Assembly (NCBI GenBank): GCA_963640555.1
Contig: CAVHZB010000070.1
Span: 1-5,453, forward strand
DNA from: F23-B02 sp963640555
GTDB taxonomy: Bacteria; Bacillota; Clostridia; Oscillospirales; Oscillospiraceae
Direction: 5' to 3'
DNA: 5,453 nucleotides
The notes under the pieces were generated by a model. The model did no database searches, was not told the DNA's origin, and saw only the letters and a list, made by a program, of their open reading frames with translations. Below are positions 1 through 5,453 of this stretch, in pieces. The translations under genes and the position numbers were made by a program. How positions within the stretch are numbered: the first letter of the stretch is position 1; the number at the start of each line of letters is the position of its first letter.

Positions 1-695
1 TTACGGTGAACTCCATGGCAATGAAGGCGCGCGAAAACCTTTTCGACTCGTTCCGCCTCATCACGAATTACTCAGACGAGGGCTTCCGCCATGTAAACGA
101 GCTTGAGGATATCGTCGATAAATACGAGGACAAGCTCGGAACATATCTCATCCACATAACCAGCCGTGAGCTGAACCCCGAGCAGTACGAGGCCGTCGGC
201 AAGTACCTGCACACGATAAACGACTTTGAGCGTATCTCCGACCACGCGCTCAATGTTGCCGAGTGCGCGCAGGAGATGCACGAAAAGCAGATCGTGTTCT
301 CATCCGACGGTGAGCGCGAGCTGAGAGTGCTTTTCGCCGCCGTCACCGAGGTCACCAATATTGCGACCGACTCGTTTATAAATAACGATCTCGATCTTGC
401 CTACCGCGTCGAGCCGCTTGAGGAGCTTATAGATAATCTCTGCGACGAGCTGAAGCTGCACCACACCGACCGTCTGCAAAAGGGCATATGCACCCTTAAC
501 CACGGCTTTGTGTTCAATGACCTGCTGACAAACCTTGAGCGTATCTCCGATCACTGCTCGAATATCGCCGTTGCAAGCATAGAGCTTGAATCTGACAGCT
601 TTGATACGCATGAATACATAAACAGTCTCATTGAGGTCCGCTCGCACTGCTTCGACGAGTATTACGCAGAGTACAGCAAAAAATTTGCCCTTTGA
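1..695 (+). CDS. Na+/phosphate cotransporter family protein, C-terminal PhoU-like domain (5'-partial)
   Basis: This is the C-terminal part of a larger protein. The reading frame is open to the left edge (first full codon at 3), so the GTG at 6 and the ATGs at 15 and 21 are probably internal. The visible ~230 residues are almost all helical and charged and hold two PhoU-type repeats, each with the E-R-[IL]-S-D-H signature: one in NDFERISDH (about 216-245) and one in TNLERISDH (about 528-554). In PhoU proteins such E/D-rich motifs bind metal. A PhoU-like domain following a membrane transporter is typical of NptA/PNaS Na+/Pi cotransporters, whose membrane half would lie left of the window. That half is not seen, so a stand-alone PhoU regulator remains possible. 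PhoU proteins are usually about 215-230 aa, but the frame stays open and there is no ribosome site here. TGA at 693-695 is followed at once by a terminator. The gene converges on the htrA-like gene. Confidence 0.8.
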   Translation, partial: TVNSMAMKARENLFDSFRLITNYSDEGFRHVNELEDIVDKYEDKLGTYLIHITSRELNPEQYEAVGKYLHTINDFERISDHALNVAECAQEMHEKQIVFSSDGERELRVLFAAVTEVTNIATDSFINNDLDLAYRVEPLEELIDNLCDELKLHHTDRLQKGICTLNHGFVFNDLLTNLERISDHCSNIAVASIELESDSFDTHEYINSLIEVRSHCFDEYYAEYSKKFAL

Positions 696-703
696 TACCG
701 TTC

Positions 704-742
704 AAAATCCCCTGATGTAGGATAAATACATCAGGGGATTTT
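704..742. terminator. Bidirectional intrinsic terminator between convergent genes
   Basis: A perfect 16-bp inverted repeat has its left arm at 704-719 and its right arm at 727-742, with a 7-nt loop (ggataaa). The arms begin and end in AAAA/TTTT, so each strand's transcript gives a GC-containing stem (core TCCCCTGATG) running into U residues. On the + strand the U-rich stretch continues to about 750. The repeat starts 9 nt after the stop of the PhoU-domain gene and lies 37 nt beyond the stop of the htrA-like gene, so it can end both transcripts. Confidence 0.9.
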
Positions 743-778
743 ATCTATTTTCACTTGTTCACTCTGAGAGGGGCGTTT

Positions 779-2068
779 TCAGTTTCCGAAACCGAAGGTA
801 CCTCCCTGAGGCTGCTGCTGGGTCTGCTGCTGAGCTTGCTGCTGTGTCTGAGAATCGGCTATGGCTGCGGTCTTCTGCTCGCCGACCTCGACGGTGATCG
901 TCAGCGTTTCGCCCTGACGGTAAACCGTCAACGTGAGCTTATCTCCCGCCTCGCAGCCTGCCACTGCGGATGACAGGTCGCTCTTACCGCTTATTTTCTC
1001 GCCGTTTACGGCAGTTATGATATCGTTTGCCTGAAGTCCCGCGCTTGCGGCAGGTCCGCCCTCGGTGACGGATACGACCGCTGCGCCCTCAGGCAGCCCA
1101 TAGTTTACGGACTCCTCGCTGACATCGCCGACCATAACTCCTATATACGGCTTTGCGACATAGCCCTTTTCAATTATGCTCTCGACAATGGAGCGCACGG
1201 AGTTTATCGGGATGGCAAAGCCTATATTGTCAATGGATGCCTCGGAGCTTGAGCCCGAGCCGGAATACTTGGCGTTGGTTATGCCGATGACCTCGCCATA
1301 GAGGTTAAACAGCGCGCCGCCCGAGTTTCCGGAATTTATGGCACAGTCGGTCTGGATGAGATTCATCGTAACGCTGCTGGAGAGTGTTATCTCGCGGTCA
1401 AGGGCGCTGACCGAGCCCGAGGTGAGCGAAAATGTGAGCTCGCCGAGGGGGTTTCCGATGGCGATGACCTCGTCGCCGACATTCAGATTATCCGAATCGC
1501 CCAGCACCACCGGAGTGAGCTCCTCGGCGTCTATCTTCAAAACGGCAATGTCGTTGCTCTCGTCATAGCCGACAAGACTTGCGTCGTAGCTGTCACCGTT
1601 ATAAAGTGTGACCTTTATCGAGCTGGCCGACTCGATGACATGGAAGTTTGTCAGGATATATCCGTCAGATGACAGGATAAAGCCCGAGCCAGCCGCGGCT
1701 GCGGTGGTGGTGTAGCCCCAGTAGTTTGTCGTGACCTGCGTTGTTATACCGACTGTGGAGTTTACATTTGCCGCATACACCTCGGCGGCAGTCATCTGCT
1801 TGCTGGTGTCTACGCTCGCGGTGTTTATTATGCTCGACGGACGGTCGCCCTCAAATATGGTGGTCGAACCGCTCGTTACGGAATTTGCTATGGCAGAGCC
1901 CGCAAAGCCCGAGAGCATACCGGCAACTATCACCCCGGCGATCATTGCGGCAGGCTTTTTCCAGAACGGAGTTTTGTTCTTTTTTGGCTCGGGTTGATTG
2001 AAATCCGCATAGGTGAAGTGATATTCGCCCTGCTCAAAGCCTTCGTTGTTGTTCATGTTGTTATCCAT
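779..2068 (-). CDS. Membrane-anchored HtrA/DegP-like trypsin-type serine protease with PDZ domain
   Basis: The 429-aa protein has the standard Firmicute HtrA (S1C family) layout. There is a short, Asn/acidic-rich cytoplasmic N-terminus (1-38), one membrane helix (about 40-61), a linker, a trypsin-like domain (about 100-300), a PDZ domain (about 305-397) and a Gln-rich tail (about 408-421). The catalytic triad is complete: His143 in TNFHVI, Asp173 in NDIAVLKI and Ser249 in GNSGGAL. The family degrades or refolds damaged proteins outside the membrane. I chose the ATG at 2068 over the in-frame ATG at 2098 because AGGAGG (2076-2081) sits 7 nt before it, and the longer start would overlap cotH by 29 nt with no good ribosome site. 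The chosen start is 1 nt after the cotH stop, so the two are probably translationally coupled and this is the last operon gene. The family call is firm; the substrate is unknown. Confidence 0.93.
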   Translation of the reverse strand: MDNNMNNNEGFEQGEYHFTYADFNQPEPKKNKTPFWKKPAAMIAGVIVAGMLSGFAGSAIANSVTSGSTTIFEGDRPSSIINTASVDTSKQMTAAEVYAANVNSTVGITTQVTTNYWGYTTTAAAAGSGFILSSDGYILTNFHVIESASSIKVTLYNGDSYDASLVGYDESNDIAVLKIDAEELTPVVLGDSDNLNVGDEVIAIGNPLGELTFSLTSGSVSALDREITLSSSVTMNLIQTDCAINSGNSGGALFNLYGEVIGITNAKYSGSGSSSEASIDNIGFAIPINSVRSIVESIIEKGYVAKPYIGVMVGDVSEESVNYGLPEGAAVVSVTEGGPAASAGLQANDIITAVNGEKISGKSDLSSAVAGCEAGDKLTLTVYRQGETLTITVEVGEQKTAAIADSQTQQQAQQQTQQQPQGGTFGFGN

Positions 2069-2069
2069 T

Positions 2070-3902
2070 TCAATGCCTCCTTTTATAAAGCAATGCAAAT
2101 GCTATGCCCGCCGCGGGGACCGCGATGCAGGCTATTATCAGCGGTATCCGGGCGTTTGTGCCCGCCGCCTGCGTGCTTTCTCCTCCGGAGTCTGCCGGAG
2201 CCGACCTGCCCTCCTGCTGCTGTGTTGAGCTTTGCCCGCCCTGCACGGTATTATTCATGCTGCCCATGTCGCTTATTGTAATGGATGAAGCGTCTATCAG
2301 TGAGCTGTCGTCCTCCTGCTGACCGTCCTTTGTCGACGGTATCAGACCGGAAAGCTGACCGCTTACGCTGTCGGCGCGCAGCAGGCAGAACTGCCTGAGC
2401 GTTGAAACGCCGGTTTCAAACTCCTCATAGGTGCAGAATTTTGTCGGATCCTTTTCTACATACGGCGATATGAGCTCCGTGACGGAGTCTATAAGCTGAG
2501 TAAACTTTCCGCTTGTGAACACCTCGCTTATAAACTGCTCCATGTACTCGTGGTAAAGCTGAGTGTATTCCTCGTTTGCAAATATCCACGCGAGCATCGG
2601 TCTGTCCTCCTTGGCGGTTCCGGACACCGGATCGTCGATCGGATAGTTTACAAGGCTCGTTGCGTCCGTGCCGGACTCAAAGCCGCCGAATGCGAGGTTG
2701 TAGTCCCACGGTATCATGGAAAGCTGTCCGTCGGATTCGTACAGATAGTAGTTGTGTATCATCGAGCCCGTGTAGCTGTCAAAATTGCAGACAAAGTTGT
2801 GGACTACAAAATAGCGCATGACCTCGTCGATATTCACGACGCTTTCGATGTCCTCACCTGCATTGAGCTTTTTAAGAGAGCTTATAAGCCGCGCCTTGTC
2901 TGCCGAGGATACCTTGGTCTTTGCATTATCGAAAATGTTTGAATAGCTGTCCGGATCATCATCGGAGTACACGAGCAGAACATCGTCGCTGCCGCGGGAG
3001 CTGCCCTCGTCGGGCTTATCTCCGCCTGCATTTACCTGTTCGTCACCGTCGGGCTTATCCGGCGGAGCTTCGCCGCTTTGCTCCGTGCCCTGCTGTCCGC
3101 CATCCGGCAGCTCCGGCGGAGTCCCTCCGTTCTGACCGTCGGACGGCAGCTCCGGACGCTCGCTGTCATCGGGCATCTCCGGAGGTGAGCCGCCGTTATC
3201 GTTCATGCCGCCGCCCCCTGCATTGCCGCCTTCCGCATTACCGCCGTCGGGGGAGAAATCGCGTCCGTTGCCTCTGCCGCCTCCTGCCTCGGTGCTGTCG
3301 GGCTTATAAAGCTCGCCGTAGTCGGTGCCGTAATTGCGCTCAAGAAAGCTCTCCTCAACGCCCTCAACGGCAAGGTACAGGCCCCAGTCGTCACCGTTAA
3401 CGGTGATGTAGCTGTAGCTGCAAAGCGGCGCATCGGCTCCGAACTCGCCCATGAGCCAATAGCAGAGAAAATCCTTCATGTAGGTGTTGTCCTGAATGAT
3501 ATTGTTCAGGCTCAGCTTATCCAGTCCGTTGTAGCTCTGGCTGTCATCATAGCAGTCAAACTCTATCTTGAAGCTGTAACGGCTGCTGCCGAGCTTTGAT
3601 ACGCTGCTGAGCGAGGTATTGCCCTTGGCGCGTATACCGACATTCTTATAGGTAACGCCGTCAATGACCACATCGCAGGCTACATATTCTTCGTCCTCGC
3701 AGCTTGCTATAAAGCTGTCCCAATCATCCATCTGAATGTCTATGGTGTGGACGACCGAGTAGTCAAACAGCGTATCCTCATAGTCCTTGTGAACACCGGT
3801 GCTGCCCACGCTGTCCTTGAAGATCATAAGCAGCAGGGCGATAATGAGGGCGAGAGCAACACAGGCGCAGCATATTTTATCAATGTGCTTGCTTGCCGCC
3901 AT
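2070..3902 (-). CDS. CotH-family (spore-coat-type atypical) protein kinase, anchored at both ends
   Basis: The 610-aa protein matches the CotH kinase family (PF08757), named for Bacillus CotH, which phosphorylates coat proteins. Visible family motifs are RAKGNTS (91-97), SFKIEFD (110-116), NGLDKLSLNN (125-134), WGLYLAVEGVEESFLERN (173-190), GELYKP (196-201), HNFVCNFDSYTGS (368-380, Asp375) and MIPWDYNLAFGGF (396-408, Asp400). The two Asp-containing motifs correspond to the catalytic and metal-binding region, so the enzyme looks intact. A hydrophobic segment at about 11-28 and another at about 586-606 followed by KRRH suggest both ends are membrane-anchored with the kinase outside. A ~105-residue Gly/Pro/acidic insert (about 202-306) splits the fold. 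The ATG at 3902 is preceded by GGGG (3910-3913), which abuts the DUF4956 stop; the gap is 4 nt. An actual spore role is not shown: CotH relatives also occur in non-coat settings. Confidence 0.92.
   Translation of the reverse strand: MAASKHIDKICCACVALALIIALLLMIFKDSVGSTGVHKDYEDTLFDYSVVHTIDIQMDDWDSFIASCEDEEYVACDVVIDGVTYKNVGIRAKGNTSLSSVSKLGSSRYSFKIEFDCYDDSQSYNGLDKLSLNNIIQDNTYMKDFLCYWLMGEFGADAPLCSYSYITVNGDDWGLYLAVEGVEESFLERNYGTDYGELYKPDSTEAGGGRGNGRDFSPDGGNAEGGNAGGGGMNDNGGSPPEMPDDSERPELPSDGQNGGTPPELPDGGQQGTEQSGEAPPDKPDGDEQVNAGGDKPDEGSSRGSDDVLLVYSDDDPDSYSNIFDNAKTKVSSADKARLISSLKKLNAGEDIESVVNIDEVMRYFVVHNFVCNFDSYTGSMIHNYYLYESDGQLSMIPWDYNLAFGGFESGTDATSLVNYPIDDPVSGTAKEDRPMLAWIFANEEYTQLYHEYMEQFISEVFTSGKFTQLIDSVTELISPYVEKDPTKFCTYEEFETGVSTLRQFCLLRADSVSGQLSGLIPSTKDGQQEDDSSLIDASSITISDMGSMNNTVQGGQSSTQQQEGRSAPADSGGESTQAAGTNARIPLIIACIAVPAAGIAFALLYKRRH
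2076..2081 (-). promoter_or_regulatory. Shine-Dalgarno site deciding the htrA-like start
   Basis: AGGAGG on the minus strand lies inside the last codons of cotH, 7 nt before the ATG at 2068. Because it lies downstream of the alternative ATG at 2098, it fixes the shorter start. Confidence 0.85.
2985..3299 (-). repeat. Low-complexity Gly/Pro/Asp-rich insert within cotH
   Basis: This stretch encodes residues about 202-306 of the CotH protein. A Gly/Asn-rich part (about 206-238) is followed by an acidic part with degenerate repeats of a P-E/D-x-P-D unit: PPEMPDD, RPELPSDG, PPELPDGG, PPDKPDGD, DKPDEG (about 240-299). It lies between the GELYKP motif and the LLVYSDDDPDSYSNIF motif, so it is an insertion in the kinase fold, probably a disordered surface loop. 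Confidence 0.8.
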
Positions 3903-3906
3903 ATCG

Positions 3907-4578
3907 TCACCCCATATAATCGCCGTTGTAGCTTACAAGCTGTGCGCTGCCGACACCGTCGATCTCGGAAAGGAGATTTATAAAATCGGTGTTGTCCTTT
4001 TTAAGCCGCACCTCAAGGTTGAGCTCAACGCAGCCTGCGCGGGCGGATTTGCTCTTTACGCTCACGCGGCCTACCTGACTTTTGACATACTCGGTCGCAC
4101 GCAGCTCACTTTCGTGATTATCGCAGGTGAGAACGAGTATATACGGGCTCGAATTTGACTTGCGGTTTACGAACACCAGCAGCACGACGCCTATAACAAC
4201 GCTGCCTATGACCGCCAGAGGGATCATTCCCGCCGCGAGCACGATGCCGGCGGCTATCGACCAGAACAGGAACGCTATGTCAAGCGGTTCCTTTATCGCA
4301 GTGCGGAACCTGACTATCGACAGTGCGCCGACCATGCCGAGCGACAGCACCACATTTGAGGTGACCGCGAGAATGACTAAGGTTGATATCATTGTGAGCG
4401 CTACGAGAGTAACGCCGAAGCTTGACGAGTACATAACTCCGCTGTAGGTCTTTTTATAGACCAGGAATATGAACATTCCGATGGCGAACGCCAGAACGAG
4501 CGCTATGAGCATATCCACGATGCTCACACTTGATACATTTTCCAAGAAGCTTGATTTAAAGATGTCGTTAAAAGTCAT
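3907..4578 (-). CDS. DUF4956 family membrane protein with a C-terminal ACT-like domain
   Basis: This 223-aa protein matches the DUF4956 family (PF16316), whose function is unknown. Hydrophobic segments lie at about 20-40, 54-74, 99-118 and 119-137. Between the second and third is the family signature: GMVGALSIVRFRTAIKEPLD (81-100), a glycine-rich stretch followed by conserved Arg and acidic residues that could line a pore or face a nucleotide or phosphate group. Residues about 145-221 are soluble with an alternating beta/alpha pattern (YILVLTC..., CVELNLEVRL, ...GVGSAQLVSY), which resembles an ACT-like regulatory fold. The gene sits between the VTC polymerase (17-nt gap) and cotH (4-nt gap). 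The ATG at 4578 has AAGGAG (4589-4594) 10 nt upstream. This neighbourhood recurs in Firmicutes as I recall it, so a role as membrane partner or channel for the polyphosphate enzyme is a reasonable inference, not shown by the sequence. Confidence 0.88.
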   Translation of the reverse strand: MTFNDIFKSSFLENVSSVSIVDMLIALVLAFAIGMFIFLVYKKTYSGVMYSSSFGVTLVALTMISTLVILAVTSNVVLSLGMVGALSIVRFRTAIKEPLDIAFLFWSIAAGIVLAAGMIPLAVIGSVVIGVVLLVFVNRKSNSSPYILVLTCDNHESELRATEYVKSQVGRVSVKSKSARAGCVELNLEVRLKKDNTDFINLLSEIDGVGSAQLVSYNGDYMG

Positions 4579-4595
4579 TTTCGTTTATCTCCTTT

Positions 4596-5267
4596 TCAGC
4601 CGTACACACGGCAGGCTGCATATTTTGAAAAGCTCTCCGTGCGCGCATCACCCGGCTGGACGATGCCGCGTATCACATCGGGCAAAAATTCATCCCATTT
4701 TACCTCGAGAATTATCCCGCTCTCGCGGGTCGGGAGCATGAGGCGGTCGGGATCCATAAAATCCTGCGGATGCATAGATGTCCTGATCCGGCTGTCAAGC
4801 GTAACGCGGACATTGCCCGCCGGATATATAAACGCCTCGCGTTTATAGTCAACTATGGTTTTGGGGCGCAGCCCCTGAGTCGTCATTTTCATATGCAGCT
4901 CGTTTAAAAGCTCGCTGCTCTCCTTGGGGCTCCACATTGCGCCGCTCGTTATGATGCTGCGCACTTCTCCGCTGTCCACAACACACCGCTGCTTTGCGCA
5001 CAGACCGTTTATCTTGCTCTTTTTTTCGAGAAACACAAGCGACGGATCGTCGTTATAGCAGCGCAGGCGGAATTTTTCGCGCCGGTTTATGCCGTTTATT
5101 TTTTCCATGAGTGCTTTGTCGTTTATATTGTCAAAATAGAGGCTGCTGATGAGATAGCTGCCGGTGCGCGAATGCTCGTCGCGCTGCATTACTATCCCGA
5201 GTCTTCTGCGCAGCACGAGTGCATCGGCACTTGTGATGACCTGCTTCATCTCGTGGCGGAATTTCAT
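4596..5267 (-). CDS. VTC-domain polyphosphate polymerase family protein
   Basis: The 223-aa protein is a stand-alone VTC domain (PF09359), the triphosphate-tunnel fold that in yeast Vtc4 builds polyphosphate from ATP. The tunnel pattern of basic and acidic residues is visible: RHEMK (4-8), KFRLRCY (65-71) with two Arg, FLEKKSKINGLCAKQR (79-94) with several Lys and an Arg, VDYKREAF (139-146), RVTLDSRIRTS (154-164), ILEVKWDEFLP (186-196) with the likely metal-binding Glu188, and SFSKYAACR (212-220). No SPX domain or membrane helix is present, unlike the yeast subunits; membrane location could come from the adjacent DUF4956 protein. Length is usual for bacterial members. The ATG at 5267 has AAAGGAGG (5276-5283) 8 nt upstream. 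It is the first operon gene, behind a structured leader. The polymerase activity is inferred from the family. Confidence 0.92.
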   Translation of the reverse strand: MKFRHEMKQVITSADALVLRRRLGIVMQRDEHSRTGSYLISSLYFDNINDKALMEKINGINRREKFRLRCYNDDPSLVFLEKKSKINGLCAKQRCVVDSGEVRSIITSGAMWSPKESSELLNELHMKMTTQGLRPKTIVDYKREAFIYPAGNVRVTLDSRIRTSMHPQDFMDPDRLMLPTRESGIILEVKWDEFLPDVIRGIVQPGDARTESFSKYAACRVYG

Positions 5268-5294
5268 GGCTCTTTCCTCCTTTATATTTGATTC

Positions 5295-5369
5295 GGCAGG
5301 ACCGGTGAGCTATCGCCTACCGGTCTGCCTTCCACTGACCCCGTATCGGTGGAACTGTCCTGATGATAC
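5295..5369 (-). promoter_or_regulatory. Structured 5' leader: H-type pseudoknot plus bulged hairpin (candidate cis-regulatory RNA)
   Basis: Read as a minus-strand transcript, GUAUC (5369-5365) pairs with GAUAC (5347-5343). UUCCAC (5354-5349), inside that loop, pairs with GUGGAA (5335-5330) downstream of it. This gives a compact H-type pseudoknot with loops of 10, 1 and 7 nt. Directly adjoining it, GGCAGACCGGU (5329-5319) pairs with ACCGGUCCUGCC (5306-5295), an 11-bp stem with one bulged C and a 12-nt loop. No U-tract follows the hairpin, so it is not an intrinsic terminator. It ends 11 nt before the Shine-Dalgarno site of the VTC gene. I could not match it to a known riboswitch class. A palindromic intergenic repeat is the main alternative. 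Confidence 0.5.
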
Positions 5370-5410
5370 CCGTCCAACCTGAAATGAACTGAAAAAATCA
5401 AAAAGATGCT

Positions 5411-5438
5411 TTGAATTTTTTCTTTGTGCTGTTAAAAT
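5411..5438 (+). promoter_or_regulatory. Possible sigma-A-type promoter pointing out of the window
   Basis: On the plus strand TTGAAT (5411-5416) and TAAAAT (5433-5438) are separated by 16 nt, with T-rich sequence between them. They match the consensus at 4/6 and 5/6 positions. This would drive a gene to the right of the window, divergent from the operon. It is AT-rich sequence, so a chance match is possible. Confidence 0.3.
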
Positions 5439-5453
5439 GGTACCGTGTTCAGG

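Noticed and set aside
806..847. CTG/CAG tract as a CRISPR or tandem DNA repeat
   Set aside because: It is short, imperfect and fully explained by glutamine codons of the HtrA tail; there are no spacer-repeat units anywhere in the window.
2069..2098. Longer HtrA start at 2098 (ten more residues)
   Set aside because: It has no good ribosome site, would overlap cotH by 29 nt, and the AGGAGG at 2076-2081 is ideally placed for the ATG at 2068.
2921..3433. Overlapping open frames opposite the cotH insert (Arg/Pro-rich products)
   Set aside because: They are antisense or out-of-frame shadows of GC-rich codons in the Gly/Pro-rich stretch, with biased composition and no ribosome sites or recognisable domains.
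5295..5329. The bulged hairpin as an intrinsic terminator or attenuator
   Set aside because: The transcript continues into GAAUCAAAUAUAAAGGAGG with no U-tract directly after the stem, so it does not look like a rho-independent terminator.
5295..5369. Match of the leader to cobalamin, c-di-GMP-I or guanidine-III riboswitches
   Set aside because: Some short strings looked similar (for example GUCAGUGGAAGGC or CCGGUAGG), but the defining conserved cores of those classes, as I know them, are absent.
5363..5391. TATCAT (minus strand, 5368-5363) as a -10 box for the VTC operon
   Set aside because: No acceptable -35 element lies 16-18 nt upstream (only CAGTTC-like sequence), and using it would start transcription inside the pseudoknot. 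No confident operon promoter could be named in this window.

Overview
The window looks like chromosomal DNA of an anaerobic Firmicute, most likely a gut Clostridia/Oscillospiraceae (Ruminococcaceae)-type bacterium. This rests on strong AGGAGG-type ribosome sites, moderately GC-rich codon use, tightly packed genes, and a gene set (VTC-domain polymerase, DUF4956, CotH kinase with a Gly/Pro-rich insert) that I associate with that group. The assignment is inference; there is no rRNA or other marker here.

Layout. The left end (1-695, + strand) is the 3' part of a gene whose product ends in a PhoU-like helical domain, most likely a Na+/phosphate cotransporter (NptA/PNaS family). A perfect 16-bp inverted repeat (704-742) separates it from a convergent block and can terminate transcription from both sides. 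The rest, read right to left on the - strand, is a compact four-gene operon: a VTC-domain polyphosphate polymerase (5267-4596), a DUF4956 membrane protein (4578-3907), a CotH-family kinase with an anchor at both ends (3902-2070) and a membrane-anchored HtrA/DegP-like serine protease with a PDZ domain (2068-779). The gaps are 17, 4 and 1 nt, and each gene has its own Shine-Dalgarno site.

Upstream of the operon (5268-5453) is a 186-nt leader or intergenic region. Its proximal half can fold as an H-type pseudoknot directly abutting a bulged hairpin, just before the first ribosome site. This is a candidate cis-regulatory RNA. The far right end has a possible + strand promoter pointing out of the window.

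How the genes may work together: the VTC domain would make polyphosphate from ATP at the inner face of the membrane, and DUF4956 may be its membrane partner. CotH (an atypical kinase family) and HtrA both appear to expose their catalytic domains outside the membrane, suggesting a cell-surface modification and quality-control function. A phosphate-transporter-like gene next door, convergent and separately transcribed, fits a phosphate theme but need not be functionally linked. The VTC-DUF4956-CotH association is, to my knowledge, a recurring but poorly understood neighbourhood. The HtrA partner and the structured leader are the parts most worth checking.
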